Source of the DNA: an uncultured Phycisphaerae bacterium
Lineage (GTDB): Bacteria; Planctomycetota; Phycisphaerae; Sedimentisphaerales; Anaerohalosphaeraceae
DNA length: 64,000 bases
Assembly (NCBI GenBank): GCA_937949545.1
Contig: CALEDR010000002.1
Coordinates: forward strand, 1 to 64,000
Direction of reading: 5' to 3'
The notes under the pieces were generated by a model. It had not been told where the DNA came from, did no database searches, and saw only the letters and a program-made list of their open reading frames with translations. This document shows, in pieces, positions 39,328-48,139 of this stretch; positions within the stretch are counted from its first letter, which is position 1, and every line of letters starts with the position of its first letter. A program made the position numbers and the translations under genes.

Positions 39328-39992
39328 GGTCTCCCCTTAAAGAAAGAGTTTAACACGTTCGACTGCACAGACTGCAAACTGCAAACTGCACACACACTTC
39401 CTGAAACACACACAAAACGCACACTGCACCACACACACGCTATTCCCACTCAAACCCGCCGCACGCCGACGAATTCGAGCACCACACCGTTTTGTGCGGA
39501 AAGGTTTGCGCTGTTCAAAACAGGCACAGACCCTCTCCGGCTCGTGTTTCCTCTTCCTCTAAGAAAGCGTCCTATCCTCCCCAATTCGAACGGTAAGATG
39601 TGTCCTTACATCCGCAGACAAAACCTTGTCAAAAAAAGTGCAGGATCAAAACACATTCGCTCGGCACTCACAATGCTCCTGCTTCTCTTTCCTCGACCTC
39701 CCCAGATTGGATGATACTGGTATTTAACCAGATTGCCGTTTCAGAGTCAAGAAAAATTTCCAAAAATTTCCTGAAGTTTTTTGAAAGTTGAGCGTTAGGA
39801 AGATATGAAGCGTCCTGGAAAGCAGATTTTATCCGGCGCTGCGGGTTTTATCAGACTCTGTGCCGCAGGTTGCAGCGGATGGTTTTTCCTCAAATTTCCT
39901 GAAAAATGCGGGTGCATTTTTTTAAAAACAAACCGGTTAATAAAAGGGGAGATGGGGATGTTTTATTGGTGGAACAAAGAACCAGAGGAATT
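39328..39992. other. Gene-poor region with an AC-rich tract
   Basis: No supported gene. Near 39365-39440 the plus strand is C/A-rich with several short direct repeats (aactgca, cacaca). From about 39540 the sequence is AT-richer. An ORF at 39805-40041 has a possible start but no recognisable product and is not called. The region precedes the sigma-factor remnant. Confidence 0.4.
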
Positions 39993-40163
39993 ATGGAACA
40001 AGCATGTAGAGAAAAGAGGGGTGCTTCGGAAGCCTTTCTGAAGGTGTTTCTGCCGAATCAGAATCGGATTCTTTCTTTTATTCTTTGTTATGTCCCCAAC
40101 CGGATGGATGCGGAGGACGTCTTTCAGAATACGACGTTTGTCCTCTGGAAAAATTTGACCAGC
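39993..40163 (+). pseudogene. ECF sigma factor fragment (region 2 only)
   Basis: From the ATG at 39993 the reading gives about 57 residues ending in a stop: FLKVFLPNQNRILSFILCYV, then PNRMDAEDVFQNTTFVLW, which matches the start of planctomycete ECF-type sigma factors paired with FecR proteins. Regions 2.4 to 4 are missing; the reading frame changes at about 40150 into FecR-like sequence. It is therefore a remnant and cannot direct transcription. Confidence 0.75.
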
Positions 40164-41560
40164 TGACAGGGCTGTTTATCCTTTCGCTCGAAGGGACAAT
40201 CAGTCCGGAGCAGTTTGAGGTGCTCGCCAACCTGCTGAAGACGAATCAGGCGGCGCGGGAGTCTTATTACGATTTTATCACGTTCTATGTGGGGATGAGC
40301 CATCTGGGAATCCTTTCGGAGCGGACGTCGGCGGAGGACAGTTGGCCTGATCCGCAGCTGTGGAACGAACGGCTCACCTTTGAACGGTCTGCGCCGGCCC
40401 TGGAGATTCTTTCGTGCCCGCCGCCGGTTCAAGAGGCGGATAAGCCCGCGAGCGTTCCGCAGCCTTCGTGGGTGAATGAAGTTTCCCTTGTGGCGCTGCT
40501 GGTGTCTGCCGCAGCGCTGATTTTTGTTCTTGCATATGGCTTTTTGACCTCGCTGGGGTGCGGGGTGGAGGGGGCTGCGCTGTCGGACAGTCTGAACGCC
40601 AAGCGGCGGATAGGGGCGCTCCGATGGAAAAGGGGAAACGGCTGGCGACGGGGGATGAGCAGTGGCTGCTGCGGGAGGGATACGCGGAACTGCTGTTTGA
40701 CAATCAGGCGAAGGTGGTGCTGGAGGGGCCGGCGGAGTTCCAGATTCTGGCGGCGGACCGAATCGGGCTCCAGTGCGGCAGGGTGTATGTAAGGGGCCCC
40801 GGCGAGGCGGCAGGGTTTTCCATATACACTCCGGATGGGAAAATCATTGATTTGGGGACGGAGTTCGGCGTGCAGGCGGACATTGGGGGCAATGCGCAGG
40901 TGCATGTGCTCAAGGGCAAGACGATGCTGCTTGCCGGCCGGAGCGGCCGAGTGAATCTGGAAATCAGTCAGGGACAAGCTGAGAAGGTTGCCGGCAAAAC
41001 CGGGGAGGTTTCGGATATTGAATGTCTGTCCGATTATTTTGTTCGTGCCGTCAATTCCAAATCGAAATGGGTTTGGCGCGGACAAAATCTTTGTCTGGCG
41101 GATATCGTCGGCGGCGGCAGCGGTTTTGGGACGGGTCTTCGCGGCTTCTGCATTAATACCGCAACGGATCCGTGGAAAGCAGACAGATGTCTGCCGGCGA
41201 ACTCGACTGAGATTCGTCCCGGCACCCATATGGTCAGCGATCATCCGTATCATCCGCTCCGGGACAATCCGTTCATTGACGGCGTTTTCATTCCGGACAG
41301 TGAGTTCGGGCCGGTTCAAATCACCAGCCGCGGACATTTGTTCCGGGACTTTCCGGATACGTCCGGCCTGGGGTGGGGCGGGATTGTCTATCCCGATCGG
41401 ACCCTTTTGCCCCGTCCCATTCGTCTGAACAGGGTGCAGTACGGGATTCCCGGAAAAGGGGCTTTGTTTATGCACGGCAATGCCGGAATTACCTTTGATT
41501 TGGAGAAGCTTCGTGCAGCGTATCCGGGGGTGATTCGGGAATTTCGGGCGGCGGACGCGA
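40150..41560 (+). pseudogene. FecR-domain protein, frameshifted and truncated
   Basis: The N-terminal part (about 40166-40600) reads LFILSLEGTISPEQFEVLA in one frame, with a hydrophobic helix ending near 40550 (VALLVSAAALIFVLAYG). At about 40603-40608 a one-base loss moves the frame; the second frame continues MEKGKRLATGDEQWLLREGY, AELLFDNQAKVVLEGPAEFQ and IIDLGTEFGVQADIGG, which is the FecR/FecR-like core. A domain up to about 41548 (GKGALFMHGNAGITFDLEKL) looks like its C-terminal part before an abrupt change of sequence. Probably the regulator paired with the sigma fragment. Confidence 0.75.
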
Positions 41561-41561
41561 T

Positions 41562-41665
41562 GTGGGGGATGCTCCGCTTCCAACAGAGTACGGTTTTGAT
41601 GAGTCTTCGGTTGCCTTTGAAGGCCTCGGCGATCGGCTTTTGATACGCGGCGACGGCCTTTCCAA
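41562..41665 (+). pseudogene. Sulfatase fragment
   Basis: About 33 residues, reading GDAPLPTEYGFDESSVAFEG LGDRLLI, match the substrate-region signature of arylsulfatases. No catalytic Cys/Ser motif remains, and both sides change into other families. It is a short remnant. Confidence 0.6.
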
Positions 41666-41900
41666 TTTGTTCTGGAGCCGCAGGAGGACTGGGAAAAAGA
41701 ACGGCGCTGTGACGGAAGGCCCCTGGATGCTTCAGCACAACGGGGTTTATTATCTGCTCTGCAGCGGTTCTCACGCGGCCTATCCGCATTATGCGGTCGG
41801 TTATGCCGCGGCGGACAATCCGATGGGACCGTTCCGTCGGGCCGCCCACAATCCAATCATCCGGCGGTCGGAGGGTGTTTTCGGGCCCGGTCACGGCTGT
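41666..41900 (+). pseudogene. GH43 fragment 1
   Basis: About 78 residues, in the frame that reads NGAVTEGPWMLQHNGVYYLL, YAVGYAAADNPMGPF and SEGVFGPGHG, resemble the middle of a family 43 hydrolase, including the catalytic Glu region (EGPWML). No N- or C-terminal blade is present, so it is non-functional. Confidence 0.65.
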
Positions 41901-42082
41901 GGGACTTTGCCCTGCTGCCCAAAACCGCCCCGATGCCGAAGGACTTTTCTCAAAAGATTCTGGTGCCGTTCTGTGTGGAGTCTGCTTTGTCGGGGGTCGG
42001 ACAAACGGTAACGCCGAATGACCGAATCTGGTACCGCCGGACATTTGACGTGTCGCCGTACTGGGCGGGGCAGCGGACGATT
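41897..42082 (+). pseudogene. GH2 N-terminal fragment
   Basis: A reading of about 60 residues with LWDFALLPKTAP, ILVPFCVESALSGVG and WYRRTFDVSPYWAGQRT matches the N-terminal sugar-binding domain of family 2 glycoside hydrolases. The catalytic barrel is absent. Confidence 0.7.
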
Positions 42083-42565
42083 TATGCCCTCTCCAGAGAC
42101 TTGAAGACCTTTTCAAGTCCGCCGAGAAAACGTTTCGGATGGGACATGGCTACCATTGATGTGATTGTCCGCCGGGTGGGCGGGTTCTATTATGCCGTCA
42201 TTAAGGATGAGCGCTATCCGACGCTCGATTGGCCGACCGGAAAGACGATTCGAATCTGCCGAAGCCGCCGTCTGCTGGGGCCGTATTCGAAGCCGGGGCC
42301 GCCGGTCAGCCCCGGTTTTCGCGAGGCGCTGATGCCGATTCCTTCGCCGGATGGGACAATCTGGTACCTGTACTATGAGCAGTATCCGGGGATTTCCTAT
42401 GGACTTTCGATAGCGGAGAAACCAGAAGGGCCCTGGTATCAGGCCTACGGCAGTTCGCCGGTGAAGGACCGGAGCCGATATGAGGTGCCGGCCAAGGCCC
42501 GTCATGGCTGTATGCTCCCCATCAACCGAAGGGAGTATGGGATGCTGGTGTCCGCGTTGAAATAA
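42083..42565 (+). pseudogene. GH43-like fragment 2 (C-terminal part)
   Basis: About 160 residues continuing the GH2 frame: ALSRDLKTFSSPPRKRFGWD, ATIDVIVRRVGGFYYAVIKD, GKTIRICRSRRLLGPY and an end RHGCMLPINRREYGMLVSAL resemble the C-terminal half of GH43-like arabinosidase/xylosidase proteins. It lacks its own start and N-terminal blades. It is the last and longest hydrolase piece of this fragment row. Confidence 0.65.
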
Positions 42566-42901
42566 GCGTTTTTTTCTTTTCTCGCCGGCCGATACGGAAA
42601 TCCCCGCATGAAAAACAGCCTCGGACGCAAGCCCGGGGGAGAAAACGCCTGCCCCTTTTCCCCGCCCTTTCGAGCGGGGCTGTTCTATGGCGCCCGCTGG
42701 AGCGGGCGCAAGATCAAGTTGCCTATGCTTTCATGCGGCTGTTTGGTTTTCGGATTTCGAGTTTCGGATTTTGTGCTTAGAATTTTTTGGGTTGTTTTCC
42801 CTGACAAATATGGATAGGATGAAGCAACGGACGACGGCTGAGCCGGGCATCCAAAGCCGGAAAGCAGCCTGTTTGAACCGGAGCAAAGGGGATTGAAAAA
42901 A
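42566..42901. other. Intergenic region with GC-rich hairpins
   Basis: Between the fragment row and the GH39 gene. Two compact hairpins occur: one near 42659-42683 (cccgcccttt / gcgggg-type) and one at about 42690-42710 (gcccgctggagcgggc). They could act as a terminator for the remnants or be dispersed palindromes similar in style to the one at 15376. No gene is supported. Confidence 0.45.
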
Positions 42902-44602
42902 ATGAATCGTCGGACCTTTTTACACCGCTCTATGCTGACCGTTTCCGCCGCGCTCCTAACCTCCAGGAAAGGCTTTTCCTGGGAATCGCCGGAGGGCTTT
43001 CCGGTTGAAATCGTTGTCGATGCCTCCCGAAAAAGCGGCGAGTTTCGTCCTATCTGGCGGTTTTTCGGCGCCGATGAGCCGAATTACGCCTATATGAAGG
43101 ACGGCAGGAAACTTTTGGCCGAACTGGGAAAACTGGCTCCGCAGCAGGTCTATTTCCGCACTCACAATCTTCTCTGCTCCGGCGACGGAACGCCGGCCCT
43201 CAAATGGGGCTCCACCGGGGTCTATCGTGAGGATGAGCAGGGCAGTCCGGTCTATGATTGGACTCTTTTAGACCGCATTTTCGATACCTGCCTCGAGTGC
43301 GGTGTCAGGCCGTATGTTCAGATTGGTTTTATGCCCAAAGACCTGTCCGTCAAACCCGAACCCTATCAGCATCGCTGGACCCCCTCGGCCAGATATGAAG
43401 AGATTTACACCGGCTGGGCTCATCCGCCGAAGGATTATAACAAATGGGCCGAGCTGGTCTATCAATGGGCCAAACACTGCGTTCAGCGATACGGGCGGAG
43501 CGAAGTCGAAACCTGGTACTGGCAGGTCTGGAACGAGCCCAATATCGGCTATTGGCAAGGCACTTTTGAAGAGTTCTGCCGACTTCACGATACGGCGATT
43601 GACGCGGTCAGAAGAGTCCTGCCGACCGCCCGGGTCGGCGGCCCCGATGTCGCCGGCAGCGGCGGACAATTCCAAAAAGATTTCCTCCGACATTGTCTGG
43701 AAGGCACCAACCGGGCAACGGGGCAAACGGGCACGCCGCTGGAGTTTGTTTCGTTCCACGCCAAAGGGGCGCCGCTCTTTGTGGACGGCCATGTTCGAAT
43801 GGGCATCGCTGAGCATCTTCGAACCATCGAAGACGGATTTCGCATCATTGCGTCCTTCCCGCCGCTGCAGGGCCGGCCCGTCATCATCGGCGAATCAGAC
43901 CCGGAGGGCTGCGCCGCCTGTCAGGGAGAACATCTGGGCTATCGCAACGGCACGATGTATTCCAGTTATACGGCCGCCGTTTTTGCCCGCAAATATGAAC
44001 TGTCCGAGCGGTACGGGATTAATCTGGAAGGGGCCCTCACCTGGGCCTTTCAGTTTGAAGGCCAGCCGTTTTTTGCGGGCTTTCGCTCTCTGGCCACGCG
44101 CGGCATTGACAAGCCCGTCCTGAATGTGTTCCGGATGTTCAGCCGGATGGGCGGTCAGCGGGTTGCCGTGCAAAGCAGCGGGGCTGTTTCCCTGGAGACC
44201 ATGCTCCGGGAGGGCGTCCGGCGTCAGCCTGATGTTTCCGCGCTAGCTTCCCTTGACGCGCACAGACTGGCTGTTTTGGTCTGGCATTATCATGATGACG
44301 ACCTGCCCGGACCGGAGGCAAAGATTGAGTTGAAGGTGGAGAATCTGCCGGCGGATTTCCGGATAGGTTCCGTCCGGCACTTTCGAATCGATCAATCGCA
44401 CAGCAACGCCTACACCCTCTGGAAAGAAATGGGCCGGCCGCAGGACCCCGCCCCTGAGCAGTATGCGCTGCTTGAACAGGCGGGCCGTCTGGCGGAGATC
44501 CCTGCACCGGAGCTCAGCGGCTTCGAAACGGGTGGTCGTATCCTTCGCTTTTCTCTGCCCCGGCAGGGAGTTTCACTTTTTGAGCTGCACCGCACGGGGT
44601 GA
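42902..44602 (+). CDS. GH39-like glycoside hydrolase with Tat signal
   Basis: A barrel enzyme of the clan GH-A type, similar to beta-xylosidase family 39. The acid/base Glu is E212 in VWNEPN and the nucleophile is E331 in IIGESD; YYWQVW-like WYWQVWNEP fits the family. The N-terminus from the ATG at 42902 reads MNRRTFLHRSM, a twin-arginine Tat signal. AAAGGGG lies 9 bases upstream. The 566-residue length fits GH39 with a C-terminal beta domain. It is the only intact hydrolase after the fragment row and may be the surviving member of that cluster. Substrate (xylan, glycosaminoglycan or other) unknown. Confidence 0.82.
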   Translation: MNRRTFLHRSMLTVSAALLTSRKGFSWESPEGFPVEIVVDASRKSGEFRPIWRFFGADEPNYAYMKDGRKLLAELGKLAPQQVYFRTHNLLCSGDGTPALKWGSTGVYREDEQGSPVYDWTLLDRIFDTCLECGVRPYVQIGFMPKDLSVKPEPYQHRWTPSARYEEIYTGWAHPPKDYNKWAELVYQWAKHCVQRYGRSEVETWYWQVWNEPNIGYWQGTFEEFCRLHDTAIDAVRRVLPTARVGGPDVAGSGGQFQKDFLRHCLEGTNRATGQTGTPLEFVSFHAKGAPLFVDGHVRMGIAEHLRTIEDGFRIIASFPPLQGRPVIIGESDPEGCAACQGEHLGYRNGTMYSSYTAAVFARKYELSERYGINLEGALTWAFQFEGQPFFAGFRSLATRGIDKPVLNVFRMFSRMGGQRVAVQSSGAVSLETMLREGVRRQPDVSALASLDAHRLAVLVWHYHDDDLPGPEAKIELKVENLPADFRIGSVRHFRIDQSHSNAYTLWKEMGRPQDPAPEQYALLEQAGRLAEIPAPELSGFETGGRILRFSLPRQGVSLFELHRTG

Positions 44603-44657
44603 GCGGCAGTTTTAGACACCAGCTTGAAAAGAGGAAAATTCAATCTCGAAATCAGAT

Positions 44658-44742
44658 CGGAGGAGGAGGGATTCGAACCCCCGGTGCCTTTCGGCACAGC
44701 GGTTTTCAAGACCGCCACCTTAAGCCGCTCGGTCACTCCTCC
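44658..44742 (-). tRNA. tRNA-Ser (anticodon UGA)
   Basis: On the minus strand the acceptor stem GGAGGAG pairs with CTCCTCC, the anticodon loop reads CTTGAAA (TGA), the T arm contains TTCGAAT, and a long variable arm is present, as in serine tRNAs. CCA is not encoded. Length 85 bases. Confidence 0.95.
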
Positions 44743-44819
44743 AGACAGATGGAAGACCAGACAGACGATATTGTAGAAGGCGGGTATGCAGAAGTCAACC
44801 TAAGCCTGGCGGCTGTCGG

Positions 44820-45281
44820 TCAGTCATTCCGTCCGTAAAGATATTGTTCGTCAGCAAAGGAATAGTCAAAAATCTCTTCGGGTTTGAAGTAAAGACCGAT
44901 TTCATACTCTGCCGAGGCGGGGCTGTCGGAGCCGTGAATCAGGTTCAATCCGCGGCTGCATCCAAAATCCCCGCGAATCGTGCCCGGTTCAGCCTCGAAG
45001 CCGAAGGTGGCTCCCATCAGTTTTCGAGCCATCTGGATGACCCCTTCGGCCTGCCAGACCATAATCAGTACGGGTGACAAGGACAAATACTTCACAACGC
45101 CTTCGAAAAAGGGCTTGCCTTCGTGAACCGCATAGTGTTTACGGGCCAGCGATTCGGGAATCTTCATAAACTTGGCTGCTACCAGCTTCAGGCCCTTGTC
45201 TTCAAATCGCTGGATAATTTGTCCCATCTTGTGCCGATGTACGGCATCAGGTTTGAGGATAATCAATGTTCTTTCCGGCAT
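44820..45281 (-). CDS. ndk: Nucleoside diphosphate kinase
   Basis: Transfers the terminal phosphate of ATP to NDPs through a phospho-His. From the ATG at 45281 the protein begins MPERTLIILKPDAV, and the active site NLIHGSDS has H116. FGFEAEPGTIRGDFG is conserved. The 153-residue length is typical. The open frame extends six codons further upstream without need. It lies just upstream of the tRNA gene and 27 bases after the OmpA-type gene. Confidence 0.96.
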   Translation of the reverse strand: MPERTLIILKPDAVHRHKMGQIIQRFEDKGLKLVAAKFMKIPESLARKHYAVHEGKPFFEGVVKYLSLSPVLIMVWQAEGVIQMARKLMGATFGFEAEPGTIRGDFGCSRGLNLIHGSDSPASAEYEIGLYFKPEEIFDYSFADEQYLYGRND

Positions 45282-45308
45282 ACAGGGTTTTATCCGCAAA
45301 GCCGGCGG

Positions 45309-46088
45309 CTACCGTGTGCTGGGGACAATAAAAATCTCCACCCGGCGATTGGCTGCATTGCCGCCTTTGTTGGGCTTGTTCGGTTCAACAGGACGATATT
45401 CGCCGTAGCCCTTGACGGCCATTCGTTCCGGCGCAATGCCCGTTGCCGTCAGAGCGTTCAGAACGGATATGGAACGATGGACCGACAGGTGCCAGTTGGT
45501 CGGATGGGCCTGCAGGGTGCTGGGCTTTTTAATCGGCACATCGTCTGTATGGCCGACAATGACCATGTCAAATCCGGCGGCCTCCGGTGTTTTCATAATG
45601 GCGGCCAGTTGCCGGAGGGCATCCTGAGCGGAGGCAGCAACCTTATCGCTGCCTAAATCGAACAGCAGGTCGCTCTTGAATTTGAGCATCCCGGTGCTTT
45701 CATCAAAGGTAATCATATCGCTGGTCTTGGCGAATTCCTGAAGCCGCAGATTCAGTTCCGGCGGCAGGGGAGCGCCGCTCTGAAGCAGCTGGGCCTGCAT
45801 CTGGGCAATCAGGGCCTTTTTCTTTTCCAGGTCGGCTTCCAGGGCTGCAATCAGGGCGTTTTTGGCCTGGAGGTCTGCACTGCCTTGCCCGGCGAGCATC
45901 TCTTTATCTTTCTGGCATTGCTGCAGGTTGACGCTGCACTGGGTTAATTCATTTTCCAAACTGGAAATCCGTTCCTGCTGGAGTCGGTTCTGAGTCCGGA
46001 GCTCATCAATTGTCGGCTGTTGACAGCCGGTTATAACCATCAGTGCGACAAGAGAGAAAATTCCAACCAAAGTCTTTGCCATCTTCAT
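45309..46088 (-). CDS. OmpA-family lipoprotein
   Basis: A periplasmic peptidoglycan-binding protein of OmpA/Pal/MotB type. Starting at ATG 46088 (AAAGGG seven bases upstream) it has a signal peptide ending in the lipobox VITGC at about residues 18-22, a long coiled-coil (about 28-95) and an OmpA domain (about 125-255) with VIVGHTDDVPI, a late RRVEIFIV and NRRVEI-type ending. It probably links outer membrane or a coiled-coil assembly to peptidoglycan. Its coiled-coil, which is rich in Gln/Glu, is longer than in simple Pal. Confidence 0.85.
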   Translation of the reverse strand: MKMAKTLVGIFSLVALMVITGCQQPTIDELRTQNRLQQERISSLENELTQCSVNLQQCQKDKEMLAGQGSADLQAKNALIAALEADLEKKKALIAQMQAQLLQSGAPLPPELNLRLQEFAKTSDMITFDESTGMLKFKSDLLFDLGSDKVAASAQDALRQLAAIMKTPEAAGFDMVIVGHTDDVPIKKPSTLQAHPTNWHLSVHRSISVLNALTATGIAPERMAVKGYGEYRPVEPNKPNKGGNAANRRVEIFIVPSTR

Positions 46089-46201
46089 ATTCAATCCCTT
46101 TCTTGCTCCAGAAACTCCGTATTTGCCGGTTGAATCAGGAAAAAAACCTACATTGATGCAATTACACCTTCTTTTTATCGGTTTACAAGAACGAATCTAA
46201 T

Positions 46202-47260
46202 TTATTTTTTCTTTTTTTTCTCGGGTTTGGGGGCCTTTTCTTTTTTGGGCTTTTGAGATACGCCTGCCGGCTTGGGCGGTTTTTCTGACAGCATCGAATT
46301 GAAAACGGCCAGCAGGAGCAACGTTAGGATGAAAAGCCCGCCTGCAATCCACCAGGCCATAGAGACCCCCATCAGCTGAGAACCGGCCAGGAGGTTCAAA
46401 AGTCCGGGCCGGATATGCCGCAACCCGGCTCCCAAAGCAATTGCTGCAATAACCAGCGAAGCAAAGGGGACCAGCATTGCCAGACCGTAGGCGGTGGTCG
46501 CCGGGTCCACCGGGGCGGCGGTAACGAGTTGTACCGCGGCGCCGGCTGGAGCCGAAACGGTTTCCAGAGGAGCTGCTTCAGCGGCGGAGACCGCCTGGGG
46601 GATTTTGGCCTCTTCCGAGACTTCCTCGAGCGGGGCCTCTTCGGCCAGTTTGAGCGGTTCTTCTGCCAACGGCGCTTCGGCGACCCCTTCCGCTGCGGCC
46701 GGGAGGATATCATCCAGCACCGCCCCTAACGAGGTGTCATCCGCCTGCAGGGACAGGTCCAGAAGGCCGGAGCCGCTGCCGACGCTTTCGAGGTTGGCAT
46801 CGGCATCCAGACTTTCGATTTCTTCCAGTTCGCCGGCACGGGTTTCCCCTTTGGTGTCGGCGGCCAGTTTGTAGCCCTCATCGCTTTCGTCCAGAACATT
46901 GATGCCCATCGAGGTTGCCCGCGTGTCTTCGGAGCTGAGGTTTTCTTCGCCGGCCATACTCAAGCCGAACCCGCCTTCGCTTTCCTTTTTGGGGGCTTCG
47001 GGGGTTTCCTCTTCGTCGGGCAGGAGCTTGATTTCGGCGGTTTCCTCCAGCTTCAGGTCAAAGTCCGTTCCGGCGGCGGTCAGGTCCAGCAGACCCTGCT
47101 GGTCGGCGGTCAGCGCATCCACCTGCGTTTGGTCAAAGAGGGGCTGGCCTTTATCGAGGTATTGGCGGAGTGTGCCTTCTTTGACGAGGGCCTTCACCTG
47201 CTCTTCGCTCTTGCCGAGCTTTTCCATTACTTCCTGAAGGGTGTAATATTTGCCTGCCAT
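46202..47260 (-). CDS. Helix-turn-helix-like membrane protein of unknown function
   Basis: A 352-residue protein. Residues 1-55 (YYTLQEVMEKLGKSEEQVKA, then ALVKEGTLRQYLDKGQPLFD) resemble an excisionase/MerR-type helix-turn-helix. Residues about 60-235 are acidic and low-complexity (Glu/Ala/Ser/Leu). Two hydrophobic helices lie at about 263-280 and 300-325, and the tail is Lys/Pro-rich. A DNA-binding-like head on a membrane-attached stalk is unusual, and the HTH could equally be a protein-interaction module. It precedes, on the same strand, nothing that clarifies its role. Confidence 0.6.
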   Translation of the reverse strand: MAGKYYTLQEVMEKLGKSEEQVKALVKEGTLRQYLDKGQPLFDQTQVDALTADQQGLLDLTAAGTDFDLKLEETAEIKLLPDEEETPEAPKKESEGGFGLSMAGEENLSSEDTRATSMGINVLDESDEGYKLAADTKGETRAGELEEIESLDADANLESVGSGSGLLDLSLQADDTSLGAVLDDILPAAAEGVAEAPLAEEPLKLAEEAPLEEVSEEAKIPQAVSAAEAAPLETVSAPAGAAVQLVTAAPVDPATTAYGLAMLVPFASLVIAAIALGAGLRHIRPGLLNLLAGSQLMGVSMAWWIAGGLFILTLLLLAVFNSMLSEKPPKPAGVSQKPKKEKAPKPEKKKKK

Positions 47261-47275
47261 AATTGATTTCCTGTC

Positions 47276-47713
47276 TTATTGAATAAGTTCCGTTTGAGAT
47301 TGAGTTTTCTTTTCAGTTTCGGGCGGGGTGGGCTGAATCGCTTCAAGCATCTGCTTTTGGTGGATATTTTCGAGGACGCTTCGAATCTGCTGCGGAGTCG
47401 GGTCGGCGCTGTTCCATTCGGTCAGAAGCCGGTCGTATTCCCAGGAACGGGCGGCCATCAGCCGAATCTGCTTGAATCCGGTTTGCCGGTCAAAAAACTC
47501 ATACACCCAGATGGTGCGGTTTCGGGTATCAATCAAAGCGATGCCCTGGTTTTCACGGCTGATTTGAACCGGAACAGCCAAGATAGTCGAAGTGGAAGGG
47601 GAGTCTGCCGCTCGGGCGGGAAACGGTTCGAAGGGGTTGCGGAACAGGAGTGTCGCCGCGGCTATCCCCACAGCGATGCCGGCTATAAAACGAAATCGAT
47701 TCAGCGCACCCAT
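47276..47713 (-). CDS. Small membrane-anchored protein of unknown function
   Basis: A 145-residue protein with a helix at about residues 7-24 and an extracytoplasmic domain with RTIWVYEFFDRQTGFKQIRL and a Gln/Thr-rich tail. No motif I recognise. It ends 15 bases before the HTH-like protein start, so the two may be co-transcribed (this gene first). Confidence 0.6.
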   Translation of the reverse strand: MGALNRFRFIAGIAVGIAAATLLFRNPFEPFPARAADSPSTSTILAVPVQISRENQGIALIDTRNRTIWVYEFFDRQTGFKQIRLMAARSWEYDRLLTEWNSADPTPQQIRSVLENIHQKQMLEAIQPTPPETEKKTQSQTELIQ

Positions 47714-48139
47714 TTCCAGTTTTACCTAACCTCCGCAAAAACACTGCTTTATCCATCGATTATACCGGACTTTTGTCGGGGTTCAACTGTTTTTAACTCA
47801 TTTGACGCTGAAATTAAGAAAACAAAGCTGCAATTTTGAACAAATTCGAAACACAGTTCGAAATCCGAAGAAAACTGTCGAAATCAGAAGGGAAAATCAA
47901 AAAGCATTTCGGAGTGCTTGCTGAACACAGGAGGGGAAGAAATTTTGAGATTTTTCACAATTTCCCATTTTCCCTATCAATCCCAGAGGGGACAGAAACG
48001 CTTTAAAATTAAGGAAGGTTCTATGGAAGGGCCGGAACAAGACCTGTCTTCTCCGGAATGGTTTTAGGTTGCCTAAGCCGGAGGGGTTCGAGTAAAGTAG
48101 ATTTGAAAGAGCGTTTTTTGAAGAAGGAGGCCAAATAAG
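47714..48139. other. AT-rich gene-free region
   Basis: Contains A/T tracts and two or three near-repeats of tcgaaat/cgaaa (about 47835-47890). It precedes the cohesin/caspase-like gene and ends with AAGGAGG at about 48126. No gene is supported. Confidence 0.4.

Noticed and set aside
39805-40041. Small ORF just upstream of the sigma remnant
   Set aside because: It has no recognisable domain and overlaps the sigma-factor frame; the sigma fragment explains the region better.
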